Source: an uncultured Pelagibacteraceae bacterium
GTDB lineage: Bacteria; Pseudomonadota; Alphaproteobacteria; Pelagibacterales; Pelagibacteraceae
Length of the DNA stretch: 64,000 bases
NCBI GenBank assembly: GCA_902596375.1
Contig: CACJTU010000002.1
Location: 62,001-126,000, forward strand
Reading direction: 5' to 3'
In this document: in pieces, positions 48,300-56,453 of the stretch
Position numbering within the stretch: position 1 is the stretch's first letter
How the letters are laid out: each line of letters starts with the position of its first letter
Notes under the pieces: model-generated
What the model was told of the DNA's origin: nothing
Databases searched by the model: none
Seen by the model: the letters and a program-made list of their open reading frames with translations, nothing else
Position numbers and translations under genes: made by a program

Positions 48300-49319
48300 A
48301 TGAATAAATTAACAAGTATATTTATAGGCTTTCTTTTAGTAATTGGTTTTACGACATCAAGTTACTCAAGAGATCAAATCAAAATAGTGGGGTCATCAAC
48401 TGTTTACCCTTATGCAACAGTAGTTGCAGAAAAGTTTGGTAAAAGTGGAAAATTCAAAACACCAGTTATTGAAAGTACAGGAACAGGTGGTGGAATGAAA
48501 TTATTCTGTGCTGGAGTTGGTGCTAATCATCCAGATATTACTAATGCTTCAAGAGCAATTAAACCTAAGGAAAAAACTTTATGTGAAAAAAATGGAGTTT
48601 CCGAAATTATTGAAATTGTAGTAGGCAATGATGGAATTTCATTTGCACATGCTGTTAGTGCTCCAGATGCAGATTTTACAAAAGAGCAATTGTGGAGAGC
48701 TTTAGCTGCTAAAGTTGATGTTGATGGTAAACTTGTTGAAAATCCATATAAAAAATGGAGTGATATAGATGCAAGTCTTCCTAATAAAAAAATTGAAATT
48801 TTAGTTGCTCCTCCAACTTCTGGTACTAGAGACGCATGGAATTCTCTTGTAATGGTTAAAGGATGTACAAAAACTGCTAAATCTTTATTTGGTGATAAAG
48901 CTAAAAAAGAATGTGCTAAAATTAGAGAAGATGGTTACGCTGTAGAAGCAGGTGAAAATGATACTTTAATTGTACAAAAACTTACATCTAACCCTGATGC
49001 TTTTGGTTTTTTTGGTTATAGTTATCTAGTTGCTAATAAAGATAAGGTTAAAGCATCCTCTGTTGAAGGAGTTCAACCATCTTTAGAAGGTATTCAAGAT
49101 TACTCTTATCCGATAGCAAGACCTTTGTTTTTTTATGTTAAAAAAGCTCACATAGGTGTAATTCCTGGCATTCAGGAATTTTTAAAAGAGTTCACTTCTA
49201 AAAAAGCTATGAGTAACAGGGGTTACTTAGCGAAAATAGGATTAGTCCCTTTAGCATCTGAAGAATACCAAATAACAAGAACAGCTGCTTTAGATTTAAA
49301 CACAATAAGTATCAAATAA
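48300..49319 (+). CDS. pstS: phosphate ABC transporter, substrate-binding protein PstS
   Basis: PstS is the periplasmic phosphate receptor. The track starts at 48279, but AAGGAG (48289-48294) is correctly spaced for the ATG at 48300, which gives a clean signal peptide (LTSIFIGFLLVIGFTTSSYS). IKIVGSSTVYPYATVVAEKF, VIESTGTGGGMKLFC and LVAPPTSGTRDAWNSLV carry phosphate-binding residues. The C-terminal FFYVKKAHIGVIPGIQEFL is typical. 339 residues. It has its own Pho box and a strong terminator follows, so it can be made in excess over the membrane subunits. Confidence 0.95.
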   Translation: MNKLTSIFIGFLLVIGFTTSSYSRDQIKIVGSSTVYPYATVVAEKFGKSGKFKTPVIESTGTGGGMKLFCAGVGANHPDITNASRAIKPKEKTLCEKNGVSEIIEIVVGNDGISFAHAVSAPDADFTKEQLWRALAAKVDVDGKLVENPYKKWSDIDASLPNKKIEILVAPPTSGTRDAWNSLVMVKGCTKTAKSLFGDKAKKECAKIREDGYAVEAGENDTLIVQKLTSNPDAFGFFGYSYLVANKDKVKASSVEGVQPSLEGIQDYSYPIARPLFFYVKKAHIGVIPGIQEFLKEFTSKKAMSNRGYLAKIGLVPLASEEYQITRTAALDLNTISIK

Positions 49320-49337
49320 ATTTAAACTTATCCCCAA

Positions 49338-49365
49338 TAAAAGGCCAGTAAATACTGGCCTTTTA
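49338..49365 (+). terminator. intrinsic terminator after pstS
   Basis: AAAAGGCCAGT (49339-49349) pairs perfectly with ACTGGCCTTTT (49354-49364) around a 4-base loop, with the T-run forming the 3' strand end. One further T-A pair extends the stem. It lies 19 bases after the pstS stop and upstream of the pstC Pho box. Confidence 0.9.
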
Positions 49366-49390
49366 TTTAATTTCAATTTCAGAGTTAGTT

Positions 49391-49431
49391 TGTAACAAAA
49401 ATGTAACATTTAAAAGTTATAGAAACCTCGA
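49391..49431 (+). promoter_or_regulatory. Pho box and promoter of pstCAB-phoUB
   Basis: Two perfect TGTAACA half-sites (49391-49397 and 49402-49408) are separated by AAAA, an 11-base period. TATAGA (49418-49423) lies 10 bases after the second half-site, the same spacing as at pstS. The predicted start, near 49430, is about two bases before the pstC ATG at 49432, and there is no SD sequence. Confidence 0.75.
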
Positions 49432-50835
49432 ATGAACTTCGTTCTAATATTTTTAATAACAATATTTTCTCTATCATTATTTTTTTATGGAAGATCAAAA
49501 ACTAAAAGTATTGCAATCGAAAAAAATATTAAATTAAATGCATTACCTAAATTTTATGGATATTACCTTATTTTATGGTGTTCAATTCCTTCTCTAGTTT
49601 TTTTATTAATATGGTCATTATTTGAGCCTGTAATAATTAAATCAATAATAATTGAAACTGCAGCAAATCAAGGGGCTATTTTTAATGACAAAAATGAAGC
49701 TAATTTAATTTATGAAAAAATCAAAGCTATTCATTTAGGAACTTATTTTGGTGATATTGACAGTATTTTAAGAGAAAGCGCACTTGCTTATGCAAAATTT
49801 ATTAATCTTTTTACAAATTCAAAAGTTGTACTAATTTTTGCTATAGTAATAGTATCGGTAATTTATTCCTTAAAAAAAATTAACAAAAATAATAAAGCAA
49901 GAGATGATGTAGAAATTATATTAAAAGGCTTATTGTTTGTATCATCTCTTATTGCAATTTTAACAACACTAGGAATAATTTTTTCATTATTATTTGAAAG
50001 TATTAAATTTTTTTCTGTAATTAATATTTTTGATTATTTATTTGGAACAAATTGGAGCCCACAAAGAGCTTTTGTAAGAGATGCCTCTTCAATTACTGCA
50101 GCAGAATTTGAAGAATTAAAGGATGCTTTCGGTTTTATTCCTTTAATTGCTGGAACAACTTTTATTGCATTCATAGCAATGTTAGTTGCAGTTCCAATTG
50201 GACTTTTTTCAGGAATTTATATGGCAGAATACGCCTCATTAAAAATTAGAAGGATTTCAAAACCAATAATCGAAATTTTAGCAGGTATTCCAACTGTTGT
50301 TTATGGTTTTTTTGCAGCTTTAACAGTTGGACCTTTTTTTAGACAAATTGGAGAAAATTTTGGTTTAACAGTTTCATCAGAAAGTGCTTTGGCAGCAGGA
50401 TTGATAATGGGTATAATGATTATACCGTATGTCTCATCTTTATCAGATGATGTAATTAATTCTGTCCCTCAATCACTTAGAGATGGTTCATATGCAATTG
50501 GTGCTACAAAATCTGAAACAATTAAAAAAGTAGTTATACCTGCGGCTTTACCGGGAATAATAGGTTCTATTCTTTTAGCAGTCTCAAGAGCAATAGGTGA
50601 AACTATGATCGTTGTGATGGCTGCGGGTCTAGCTGCAAACCTTACTATAAATCCTCTTGAATCAACCACAACAATCACAACTCAAATAGTTATGATTTTA
50701 GTTGGTGACCAAGAGTTTGATAGCCCTAAAACACAATCTGCATTTGCTCTAGGGTTAACATTATTTATTGCAACCTTAATTTTGAATTACATTGCTCAAA
50801 GAGCTGTTAAAAAATATCGAGAAAAGTATGACTAA
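49432..50835 (+). CDS. pstC: phosphate ABC transporter, permease PstC
   Basis: PstC is the first membrane subunit of the phosphate importer. The N-terminal half (about 200 residues) adds membrane helices and a loop typical of long alphaproteobacterial PstC. The core follows, with FGFIPLIAGTTFIAFIAMLVAVPIGLFSGIYMAEYA, the IEILAGIPTVVYGFFAALTV region, and the EAA loop RDGSYAIGATKSETIKKVVIPAALPG. 467 residues. It overlaps pstA by 8 bases. A Pho box and near-leaderless promoter precede it. Confidence 0.94.
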   Translation: MNFVLIFLITIFSLSLFFYGRSKTKSIAIEKNIKLNALPKFYGYYLILWCSIPSLVFLLIWSLFEPVIIKSIIIETAANQGAIFNDKNEANLIYEKIKAIHLGTYFGDIDSILRESALAYAKFINLFTNSKVVLIFAIVIVSVIYSLKKINKNNKARDDVEIILKGLLFVSSLIAILTTLGIIFSLLFESIKFFSVINIFDYLFGTNWSPQRAFVRDASSITAAEFEELKDAFGFIPLIAGTTFIAFIAMLVAVPIGLFSGIYMAEYASLKIRRISKPIIEILAGIPTVVYGFFAALTVGPFFRQIGENFGLTVSSESALAAGLIMGIMIIPYVSSLSDDVINSVPQSLRDGSYAIGATKSETIKKVVIPAALPGIIGSILLAVSRAIGETMIVVMAAGLAANLTINPLESTTTITTQIVMILVGDQEFDSPKTQSAFALGLTLFIATLILNYIAQRAVKKYREKYD

Positions 50836-52090
50836 AGAACAAAGACTTAAGAAAAGACATAATGCAGAAAAAAGATTTAGGTTTTATGGTCTAGCATCAA
50901 TTTTTTTCGCTTTGTTATTTGTTTTGATTTTAGTGCATAACATTTTTTCTAAAGGTAGTTCTGCATTTATGAAAACAGCAATAAATGTTGAGGTTTTCTA
51001 TGATAAAGATCTTCTTGAATTGGAACCTGGGGCATCCGAAGAAGAAATATTAGAGGCTGACTTTTTTGATATTACGATAGAAAGTTTGCTAAAGGTATAT
51101 CCAGCAAAAAACATGGATGAAGAAGATGCGCTTATAGAACTTTTTACAACTGATGCTGAAATTGAAATAAAAAAAGCTTTTTTAAATAATAAAAATTTAA
51201 TCGGTAAAAAAATTAATTTAGAAATCACGGCCTCAGATGATATTGATCAATTACATAAGGGGAATTATCCAAGAGATTTACCTGAAGACAGGAGAAGAAT
51301 TTCCAATTTCCAGTTAGAAATTTACGATGTCTTAGTAGAAAATAAAACAATCACTAAAAATTTTAATAATTACTTTTTTAAAAATGGAGACTCAAGAGAT
51401 CCAGAAATAGCTGGTATAGGTGGTGCTCTTGTAGGTTCTTTTTATAGTATTTTAATTTGTTTATTATTGGCATTCCCAGTAGCAGTATTAGCTTCGATCT
51501 ACCTGGAGGAATTTGCACCTAAAAATAAAATCACTGATTTCATAGAAATAAATATTAATAACTTGGCCGCTGTACCTTCAATTGTTTATGGTTTATTGGC
51601 TCTTCAAATACTTCTAGCTACAATTCAATTACCAAGATCTACTCCTCTGGTAGCTGGTATCACTTTGGCGCTTATGACTTTACCTAGAATAATAATTCCT
51701 TGTAGGGCTTCTTTGAAGGCGGTACCGCCATCAATAAGAGAAGGTGCATTAGCAGTAGGTGCATCAAAATTTCAATCTGTATTTCATCATGTAGTTCCTT
51801 TAGCTTTACCTGGTACTTTATCAGGAACTATTATTGGATTAGCACAAGCATTAGGAGAAACAGCTCCATTAATTTTGATAGGAATGGTAGCTTTTGTTGT
51901 TGATATTCCATCAACACCAATTGATCCTTCTTCATCTTTACCCGTACAAGTCTATTTATGGTCAGAGTCTGCTGAGAGAGGGTTTGTTGAAAAAACATCA
52001 GCCACTATTATGATGTTATTAAGTTTTTTGATTGTAATGAATTTTTTAGCAGTATACTTAAGACAAAAATTTGAGAAAAGATGGAACTAA
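50828..52090 (+). CDS. pstA: phosphate ABC transporter, permease PstA
   Basis: Second membrane subunit of the importer. The track begins at an upstream TTG; the ATG at 50828 ([17 protein letters not shown]) is more credible and overlaps pstC by only 8 bases. A first membrane helix is followed by a large, acidic extracytoplasmic domain (about residues 45-185). The core then has [33 protein letters not shown] and the EAA loop [26 protein letters not shown]. 420 residues. It overlaps pstB by 1 or 10 bases depending on the pstB start. Confidence 0.94.
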   Translation: MTKEQRLKKRHNAEKRFRFYGLASIFFALLFVLILVHNIFSKGSSAFMKTAINVEVFYDKDLLELEPGASEEEILEADFFDITIESLLKVYPAKNMDEEDALIELFTTDAEIEIKKAFLNNKNLIGKKINLEITASDDIDQLHKGNYPRDLPEDRRRISNFQLEIYDVLVENKTITKNFNNYFFKNGDSRDPEIAGIGGALVGSFYSILICLLLAFPVAVLASIYLEEFAPKNKITDFIEININNLAAVPSIVYGLLALQILLATIQLPRSTPLVAGITLALMTLPRIIIPCRASLKAVPPSIREGALAVGASKFQSVFHHVVPLALPGTLSGTIIGLAQALGETAPLILIGMVAFVVDIPSTPIDPSSSLPVQVYLWSESAERGFVEKTSATIMMLLSFLIVMNFLAVYLRQKFEKRWN

Positions 52091-52851
52091 TGAATAATGT
52101 AAAAATAAAATCTAAAAATCTAAATGTCTATTATGGAGAAAAACAAGCTTTGTTTGATGTGAATTTAGATTTAAACGAAAAAGAAGTTACTGCTTTAATT
52201 GGGCCATCAGGATGTGGAAAATCTACCTTTATTAGATGTATAAACAGAATGAATGATGTAATCGATATTTGTAAGGTATCTGGAAACATTGAAATAGATG
52301 GTGTTGAAATCAACGATAAAAATTTAGATGTAGTATCTTTAAGAGAAAGAGTAGGAATGGTTTTTCAAAAACCAAATCCATTTCCAAAAAGCATTTATGA
52401 TAATATTTCTTATGGTCCAAAAATTCATGGAAAAGGTGAAACTAAAAGTGAATTAGATGAAATCGTAGAAAATAGTTTAAAGAAAGCTGCATTGTGGGAA
52501 GAAGTTAAAGATAGACTCGATGAACCTGGAACTGGTCTTTCTGGTGGTCAACAACAACGTCTTTGTATTGCTAGAGCAATTTCTGTTAATCCTGAAGTTA
52601 TATTAATGGATGAACCTTGTTCTGCTCTAGATCCTATTGCAACGGCAAAAATTGAAGAATTAATTGATGAACTAAAAAAAACTTACACTATTGTAATTGT
52701 GACGCATTCAATGGCACAGGCAGTTAGAGTTTCGCAGAAAACAGGGTTTTTTCACCTTGGTAAATTAATCGAAGTAGGCAAAACAGAGAAAATTTTTAAA
52801 AATCCTGACAATAAAATGACACAAGACTATATTACAGGTAGATTTGGATAA
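52090..52851 (+). CDS. pstB: phosphate ABC transporter, ATP-binding protein PstB
   Basis: PstB powers phosphate import and relays transporter status to PhoR via PhoU. Walker A is [20 protein letters not shown], the Q-loop is [19 protein letters not shown], the signature is [14 protein letters not shown], Walker B is [13 protein letters not shown] and the switch His is in [12 protein letters not shown] use the ATG at 52090, which gives the TAATG overlap common in this genome. An ATG at 52081, three codons upstream, is the alternative. Confidence 0.95.
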   Translation: MNNVKIKSKNLNVYYGEKQALFDVNLDLNEKEVTALIGPSGCGKSTFIRCINRMNDVIDICKVSGNIEIDGVEINDKNLDVVSLRERVGMVFQKPNPFPKSIYDNISYGPKIHGKGETKSELDEIVENSLKKAALWEEVKDRLDEPGTGLSGGQQQRLCIARAISVNPEVILMDEPCSALDPIATAKIEELIDELKKTYTIVIVTHSMAQAVRVSQKTGFFHLGKLIEVGKTEKIFKNPDNKMTQDYITGRFG

Positions 52852-52854
52852 ATT

Positions 52855-53547
52855 ATGAGTAATGAACATACAGTAAAGTCTTATGAAGAAGAATTAAGAT
52901 ACTTAATAGACTCTGTTATAAAAATGGGAAGTTTAACCGAGTCACAATTGGTCGACTCTATGGACGCCGTTATCAAAGTTGATAAAGATTCAATTGATAA
53001 AATTATTAAAAGTGATGATGAAATAAATAAATTCAGATCTAAAATTGATACTCAAATAATGACATTGTTGGTAAAGAGAGCGCCAATGGCAATTGATTTA
53101 AGAGAAACAATTAGCTCATTAAAAATATCTCAAGATTTAGAAAGAATTGGAGATTTGTCTAAAAGTAATGCAAAGAAAGTTAAACCTCTTCCATTAGATT
53201 TACCTGAGGAACTTTTAGGTAATTTAAAAAGACTAGGTGATTTAGTTATAAAGCAGTTAAACGATGTGCTAGATAGTTACGTTAATAAAAACTATGATAA
53301 GGCAAAAGAAGTGTGGGAAAAAGATGAGCAAGTAGATGACCTTACTTATATTGCTATGGAAAGTGTAATTGATTTTCTCTCTAAAGATAAAAAGAATTTA
53401 GACTTTTCAACACATTTAATTTTCGCAACAAAAAATCTTGAAAGAGCTGGAGATCATATAACAAATATTGCTGAGTCAATTTGTTATTTAATTAAAGGCG
53501 AGTATCTAAAAGGAAGCAGACCAAAAGGTAAAGTTATTCAACAATAA
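52855..53547 (+). CDS. phoU: phosphate signaling protein PhoU
   Basis: PhoU links the Pst transporter to PhoR and damps the Pho response when phosphate is plentiful. It is an all-helical protein with two similar three-helix PhoU repeats. The first has MTLLVKRAPMAIDLRETISS, then LKISQDLERIGDLSKSNAK. The second has LIFATKNLERAGDHITNIAESICYLI with the metal-binding E-x-x-D pattern. 230 residues. It lies 3 bases after pstB and 1 base before phoB. Confidence 0.95.
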   Translation: MSNEHTVKSYEEELRYLIDSVIKMGSLTESQLVDSMDAVIKVDKDSIDKIIKSDDEINKFRSKIDTQIMTLLVKRAPMAIDLRETISSLKISQDLERIGDLSKSNAKKVKPLPLDLPEELLGNLKRLGDLVIKQLNDVLDSYVNKNYDKAKEVWEKDEQVDDLTYIAMESVIDFLSKDKKNLDFSTHLIFATKNLERAGDHITNIAESICYLIKGEYLKGSRPKGKVIQQ

Positions 53548-53548
53548 A

Positions 53549-54229
53549 ATGAATGGCAAAATATTTATTATTGAGGACGAACCTTCAATAATTCAATTAG
53601 TTCAACATAATTTAGAAAAAAATGGTTTTTTAGTTTCATCGTCATTGAATGGCAATGATGGCTTAAAGGAATTAAAAAAATTTCAGCCAGATTTACTTTT
53701 ATTAGATTGGATGTTACCTGATCTCTCCGGTATTGAAATTTGCAAAAATATTAGAAAAGACAATAGTTTTAAAAATTTACCTGTGATCATGTTAACTGCC
53801 AAAGGTGAAGAAGAAGATAAAATTAAAGGGTTAGATAGTGGGGTAGATGATTATTTAACTAAACCTTTCAGTTTCAATGAGCTAATGGCGAGAATTAAAG
53901 CTGTTTTAAGAAGATCTAACCCTAACACTGTATCTGATAATTTAGAGTTTGAAGATTTAGTTTTAGATAGGATTGAAAAAAGAGTTTACAGAGATAAAAA
54001 AGAAATACAACTTGGACCTACGGAATTTAGGTTACTAGAATTTTTTTTGGTAAATCCAAAGAGAGTTTATTCTAGAGATCAGATTTTAGAAAATGTTTGG
54101 CCCAACAATATAAATGTTGAAAGCAGAACTATTGATGTTCATATCAGAAGATTAAGAAAATCAATTAATATCCAAAATAAAAAAGAACTTATAAGGACTG
54201 TAAGATCCTCTGGTTATTCTCTAATTTAA
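53549..54229 (+). CDS. phoB: phosphate regulon response regulator PhoB
   Basis: PhoB activates Pho-box promoters. The receiver domain opens with KIFIIEDEPSIIQLV, with phospho-acceptor Asp53 (LLLLDWMLPDLSG) and the TAKGEEEDKIKGLDSGVDDYLTKPF region. The C-terminal winged helix shows LGPTEFRLLEFFLVNPKRVYSRDQIL and ESRTIDVHIRRLRKSI, ending RTVRSSGYSLI. 226 residues, full length. It closes the pstC-pstA-pstB-phoU-phoB run and is convergent with the PhyH gene 8 bases away. Confidence 0.95.
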   Translation: MNGKIFIIEDEPSIIQLVQHNLEKNGFLVSSSLNGNDGLKELKKFQPDLLLLDWMLPDLSGIEICKNIRKDNSFKNLPVIMLTAKGEEEDKIKGLDSGVDDYLTKPFSFNELMARIKAVLRRSNPNTVSDNLEFEDLVLDRIEKRVYRDKKEIQLGPTEFRLLEFFLVNPKRVYSRDQILENVWPNNINVESRTIDVHIRRLRKSINIQNKKELIRTVRSSGYSLI

Positions 54230-54237
54230 AATTTAAT

Positions 54238-55122
54238 CTAATTCTTTTGAAGTTCGTAGATAGAAACATAATGTTTCTTCTTAGGCAGTGGGATTATGGT
54301 TGGAACTTTAGTCAATCTTGGTTTTATTGATTTATTTCCTACAATTATATTTTTGTCATAATTTTCCAAATCAACCTCAGGATGAGGATTTCCATCATTG
54401 ATTAATGGCCACGCATCACAAGCTCTATATCCAAATAAAATTAACGGTCTTGAGTTATTCATTTGATTGTGTCCAGACCCATGAACTGATCTACAATGAA
54501 AAAATACTACTGTTCCAGCCATTCCAGTTATAGAAACACTATCTTTAGTTCCTATTTTATTTTTCTTAGTATCTATTTTTCCAACAAAATAATTTTCTTT
54601 GCTGTGGTGGCTGTACAATTTCTTTTTGTGTGAATTCTTTATTATTTTAAGTGGCCCATTTTTTTCATAACAATCATCTAAATATATACCAACTGTAATT
54701 AAATCATCGTTTGTATGAGGGTAAAAAGCCCAATCTTGATGCCATCCAATTTCACTACCTTTTTTCTTATTTGGAAGCTTGAAATTTAATTTACCTAGAT
54801 GGAATCTAACTGTTCCACCTAATAATTTTTTAGCTATAGATATAATCTTTTTATCTCTAGACAATTCATAGAAAACTTTATGTCTGTTCTGAGGATTATT
54901 TAGTCTTAAAATTTCTTTATTTTTTGAAGAGCCTGAATTGTAGACAAAATGGTAATTATCATAGGACTGAGTTCCATTTGCACCATTACCTTTTTTTCTT
55001 TTTTTTTCTTTTGAAATTACTTCATTAACAATTTTATTTATTTTATTTATCTTTGTTTGAGAAATTAAATTTTTTTTAACAAGAAAGCCATTTTTTTTAA
55101 ATAAATTTAAATCATTCATCAT
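54238..55122 (-). CDS. phytanoyl-CoA dioxygenase (PhyH) family protein
   Basis: A predicted Fe(II)/2-oxoglutarate oxygenase of 294 residues. The metal triad is visible as His and Asp in IGWHQDWAFYPHTNDDL and the distal His in CRSVHGSGHNQM. NSRPLILFGYR holds the 2-oxoglutarate-binding Arg. The substrate cannot be deduced; known relatives act on phytanoyl-CoA, ectoine, phosphonates and other small molecules. The gene is convergent with phoB and downstream of the zinc cluster, but a TATAAT upstream suggests its own promoter. The start is 55122 or the adjacent ATG at 55119. Confidence 0.85.
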   Translation of the reverse strand: MMNDLNLFKKNGFLVKKNLISQTKINKINKIVNEVISKEKKRKKGNGANGTQSYDNYHFVYNSGSSKNKEILRLNNPQNRHKVFYELSRDKKIISIAKKLLGGTVRFHLGKLNFKLPNKKKGSEIGWHQDWAFYPHTNDDLITVGIYLDDCYEKNGPLKIIKNSHKKKLYSHHSKENYFVGKIDTKKNKIGTKDSVSITGMAGTVVFFHCRSVHGSGHNQMNNSRPLILFGYRACDAWPLINDGNPHPEVDLENYDKNIIVGNKSIKPRLTKVPTIIPLPKKKHYVSIYELQKN

Positions 55123-55158
55123 ATCTTATTATATGAAACAAGAAAAAATTCTCTACAA
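55123..55158 (-). promoter_or_regulatory. candidate promoter of the PhyH gene
   Basis: On the minus strand a perfect TATAAT corresponds to 55128-55133. TTGTAG at 55153-55158 is a possible -35, with a long 19-base spacer. The predicted start falls at about 55121, on the start codon itself, so translation would be leaderless or begin at the ATG at 55119. No TGTAACA Pho half-site is visible here. Confidence 0.4.
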
Positions 55159-55171
55159 TAATTAACAGTTT

Positions 55172-55414
55172 TTATTCTAAATCATTAATGTCATTTTCAC
55201 TTATTTCATCTATAGGTTTATGAATTTTCCAGTTTTTAGTAGATCCATCTATTGATCTAGCAGTTATTACTGTCTCGGTTGGGGGACAATCAGGTTCATG
55301 ACAATTTAATTCTGCAATGCTTAAAATTGTACTTTCTGGTATTTCATATTTTTTTATAAAATAATTTTTTAAATTCTGAATTGTTTCTAAATTTGGTTTT
55401 TTTTTATTAAACAT
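55172..55414 (-). CDS. small conserved-looking protein with CxxxxCPPxET motif
   Basis: An 80-residue protein of unknown function. The middle contains LSIAELNCHEPDCPPTETVI, a compact Cys-His-Glu-x-x-Cys motif that could bind a metal. It is followed by a strand-rich DGSTKNWKIHKPIDEIS end. The track starts at 55456, but the ATG at 55414 (MFNKKKPNLET) avoids a long overlap with the WD40 gene and gives a more natural N-terminus. It is the last gene of the znuA-COG0523-WD40 run, 4 bases after the WD40 stop, so a role in zinc handling is inferred from position only. Confidence 0.65.
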   Translation of the reverse strand: MFNKKKPNLETIQNLKNYFIKKYEIPESTILSIAELNCHEPDCPPTETVITARSIDGSTKNWKIHKPIDEISENDINDLE

Positions 55415-55418
55415 TTTT

Positions 55419-56453
55419 TTATTGATCCCAAATTGAAGTCCACAAAGTATTTCCACTCATGTCACCAATAAATATACTTGATTTATCGTCAGTCATTGCG
55501 ATTGCACTAACTTCAGAACCTGTGAAACTTCTAATTATTATAGTGTTATTCTCATTTTCAATTTGAGATAAAAAAACAGAACCATCACTCAAACCAGCAA
55601 AAATTGCTTTTTCATCAGGGAATGGTTCTATAAATGTAACTTGTTTATTTCCTATATAAGGAAGACAGATAGGTTCACGACCCATTGGTCCTTCACCATC
55701 AAAAGGCCAACATATTGCATCTATTGCTCCTGATGTTGCCAAGTAACTTGTATCATCAATGAAAGCAAAACTTTTAACTTTTGAGCCATATCCTGACATA
55801 GCAAAATCAAGTTTATCTTTTAAACGCCAGCAACGAAGTACATTTTCTTGCATGGAAGTTACCAAGTATTTACCATCTGGGCTAAAACTCACTTTATTGT
55901 GAGAACCTTTCCAATTTAATTTTGTTGATTTCCACTTATTGCTGTAATCTTTTTTCCAAACTGTAACACCTCCGTATCTAGATACAGCCAACCGTCTTCC
56001 TTTAGCATCAAATGCCAAACCTCCAATTGTACTATCATGATTTAAAGATTTTGGTTCTTTTTTATTTTTATCCCAATAATAAACTACCTTACCCGAAGAA
56101 CAAACTAGGTTTCCATTATGTGCTGCAACATGATCTACCCATCGTGAACCAAAGTTTGTAACTTCATTTATTTCTCCGTTAAGTGAAATTTTTAAAAAAT
56201 AACCATCATCACCACCAGTTAAAATATTATCACCATCCTTTGCCATACAAAGAATCACACCTTTATGAGCCTTTAAAGTTTTGTGTTTTTCTCCAGAACT
56301 GAAAATTCTTATAGTACCATCGCCAAAACCAGCAGCTATATAATTACCAATTGAAACTGCACAGGTTACTGGAACTCCAATTTCTAACTGAATTCCTCTT
56401 TGCTCAAATTTAGTTTTATCTAACTGTGGAAATTGATTTAAATCAGTTGTCAT
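55419..56453 (-). CDS. WD40-repeat beta-propeller protein
   Basis: A 344-residue protein of repeated WD40-like blades. Examples are GFGDGTIRIFSSGEKHKTLKAHKG, TGGDDGYFLKISLNG, SFSPDGKYLVTSMQENVLRCW, FAGLSDGSVFLSQIEN and MTDDKSSIFIGDMSGNTLW (pieces shown). About six to seven blades fit the length. There is no signal peptide or membrane segment, so it is probably cytoplasmic. The ATG overlaps the COG0523 GTPase stop (ATGA), which points to joint production. It may be a scaffold for the GTPase, but nothing in the sequence gives an enzymatic function. Confidence 0.85.
   Translation of the reverse strand: MTTDLNQFPQLDKTKFEQRGIQLEIGVPVTCAVSIGNYIAAGFGDGTIRIFSSGEKHKTLKAHKGVILCMAKDGDNILTGGDDGYFLKISLNGEINEVTNFGSRWVDHVAAHNGNLVCSSGKVVYYWDKNKKEPKSLNHDSTIGGLAFDAKGRRLAVSRYGGVTVWKKDYSNKWKSTKLNWKGSHNKVSFSPDGKYLVTSMQENVLRCWRLKDKLDFAMSGYGSKVKSFAFIDDTSYLATSGAIDAICWPFDGEGPMGREPICLPYIGNKQVTFIEPFPDEKAIFAGLSDGSVFLSQIENENNTIIIRSFTGSEVSAIAMTDDKSSIFIGDMSGNTLWTSIWDQ

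Noticed and set aside
55172-55456. 94-residue start of the small CPP-motif protein
   Set aside because: That start needs a long overlap with the WD40 gene; the ATG at 55414 fits the short spacing seen elsewhere on this strand.
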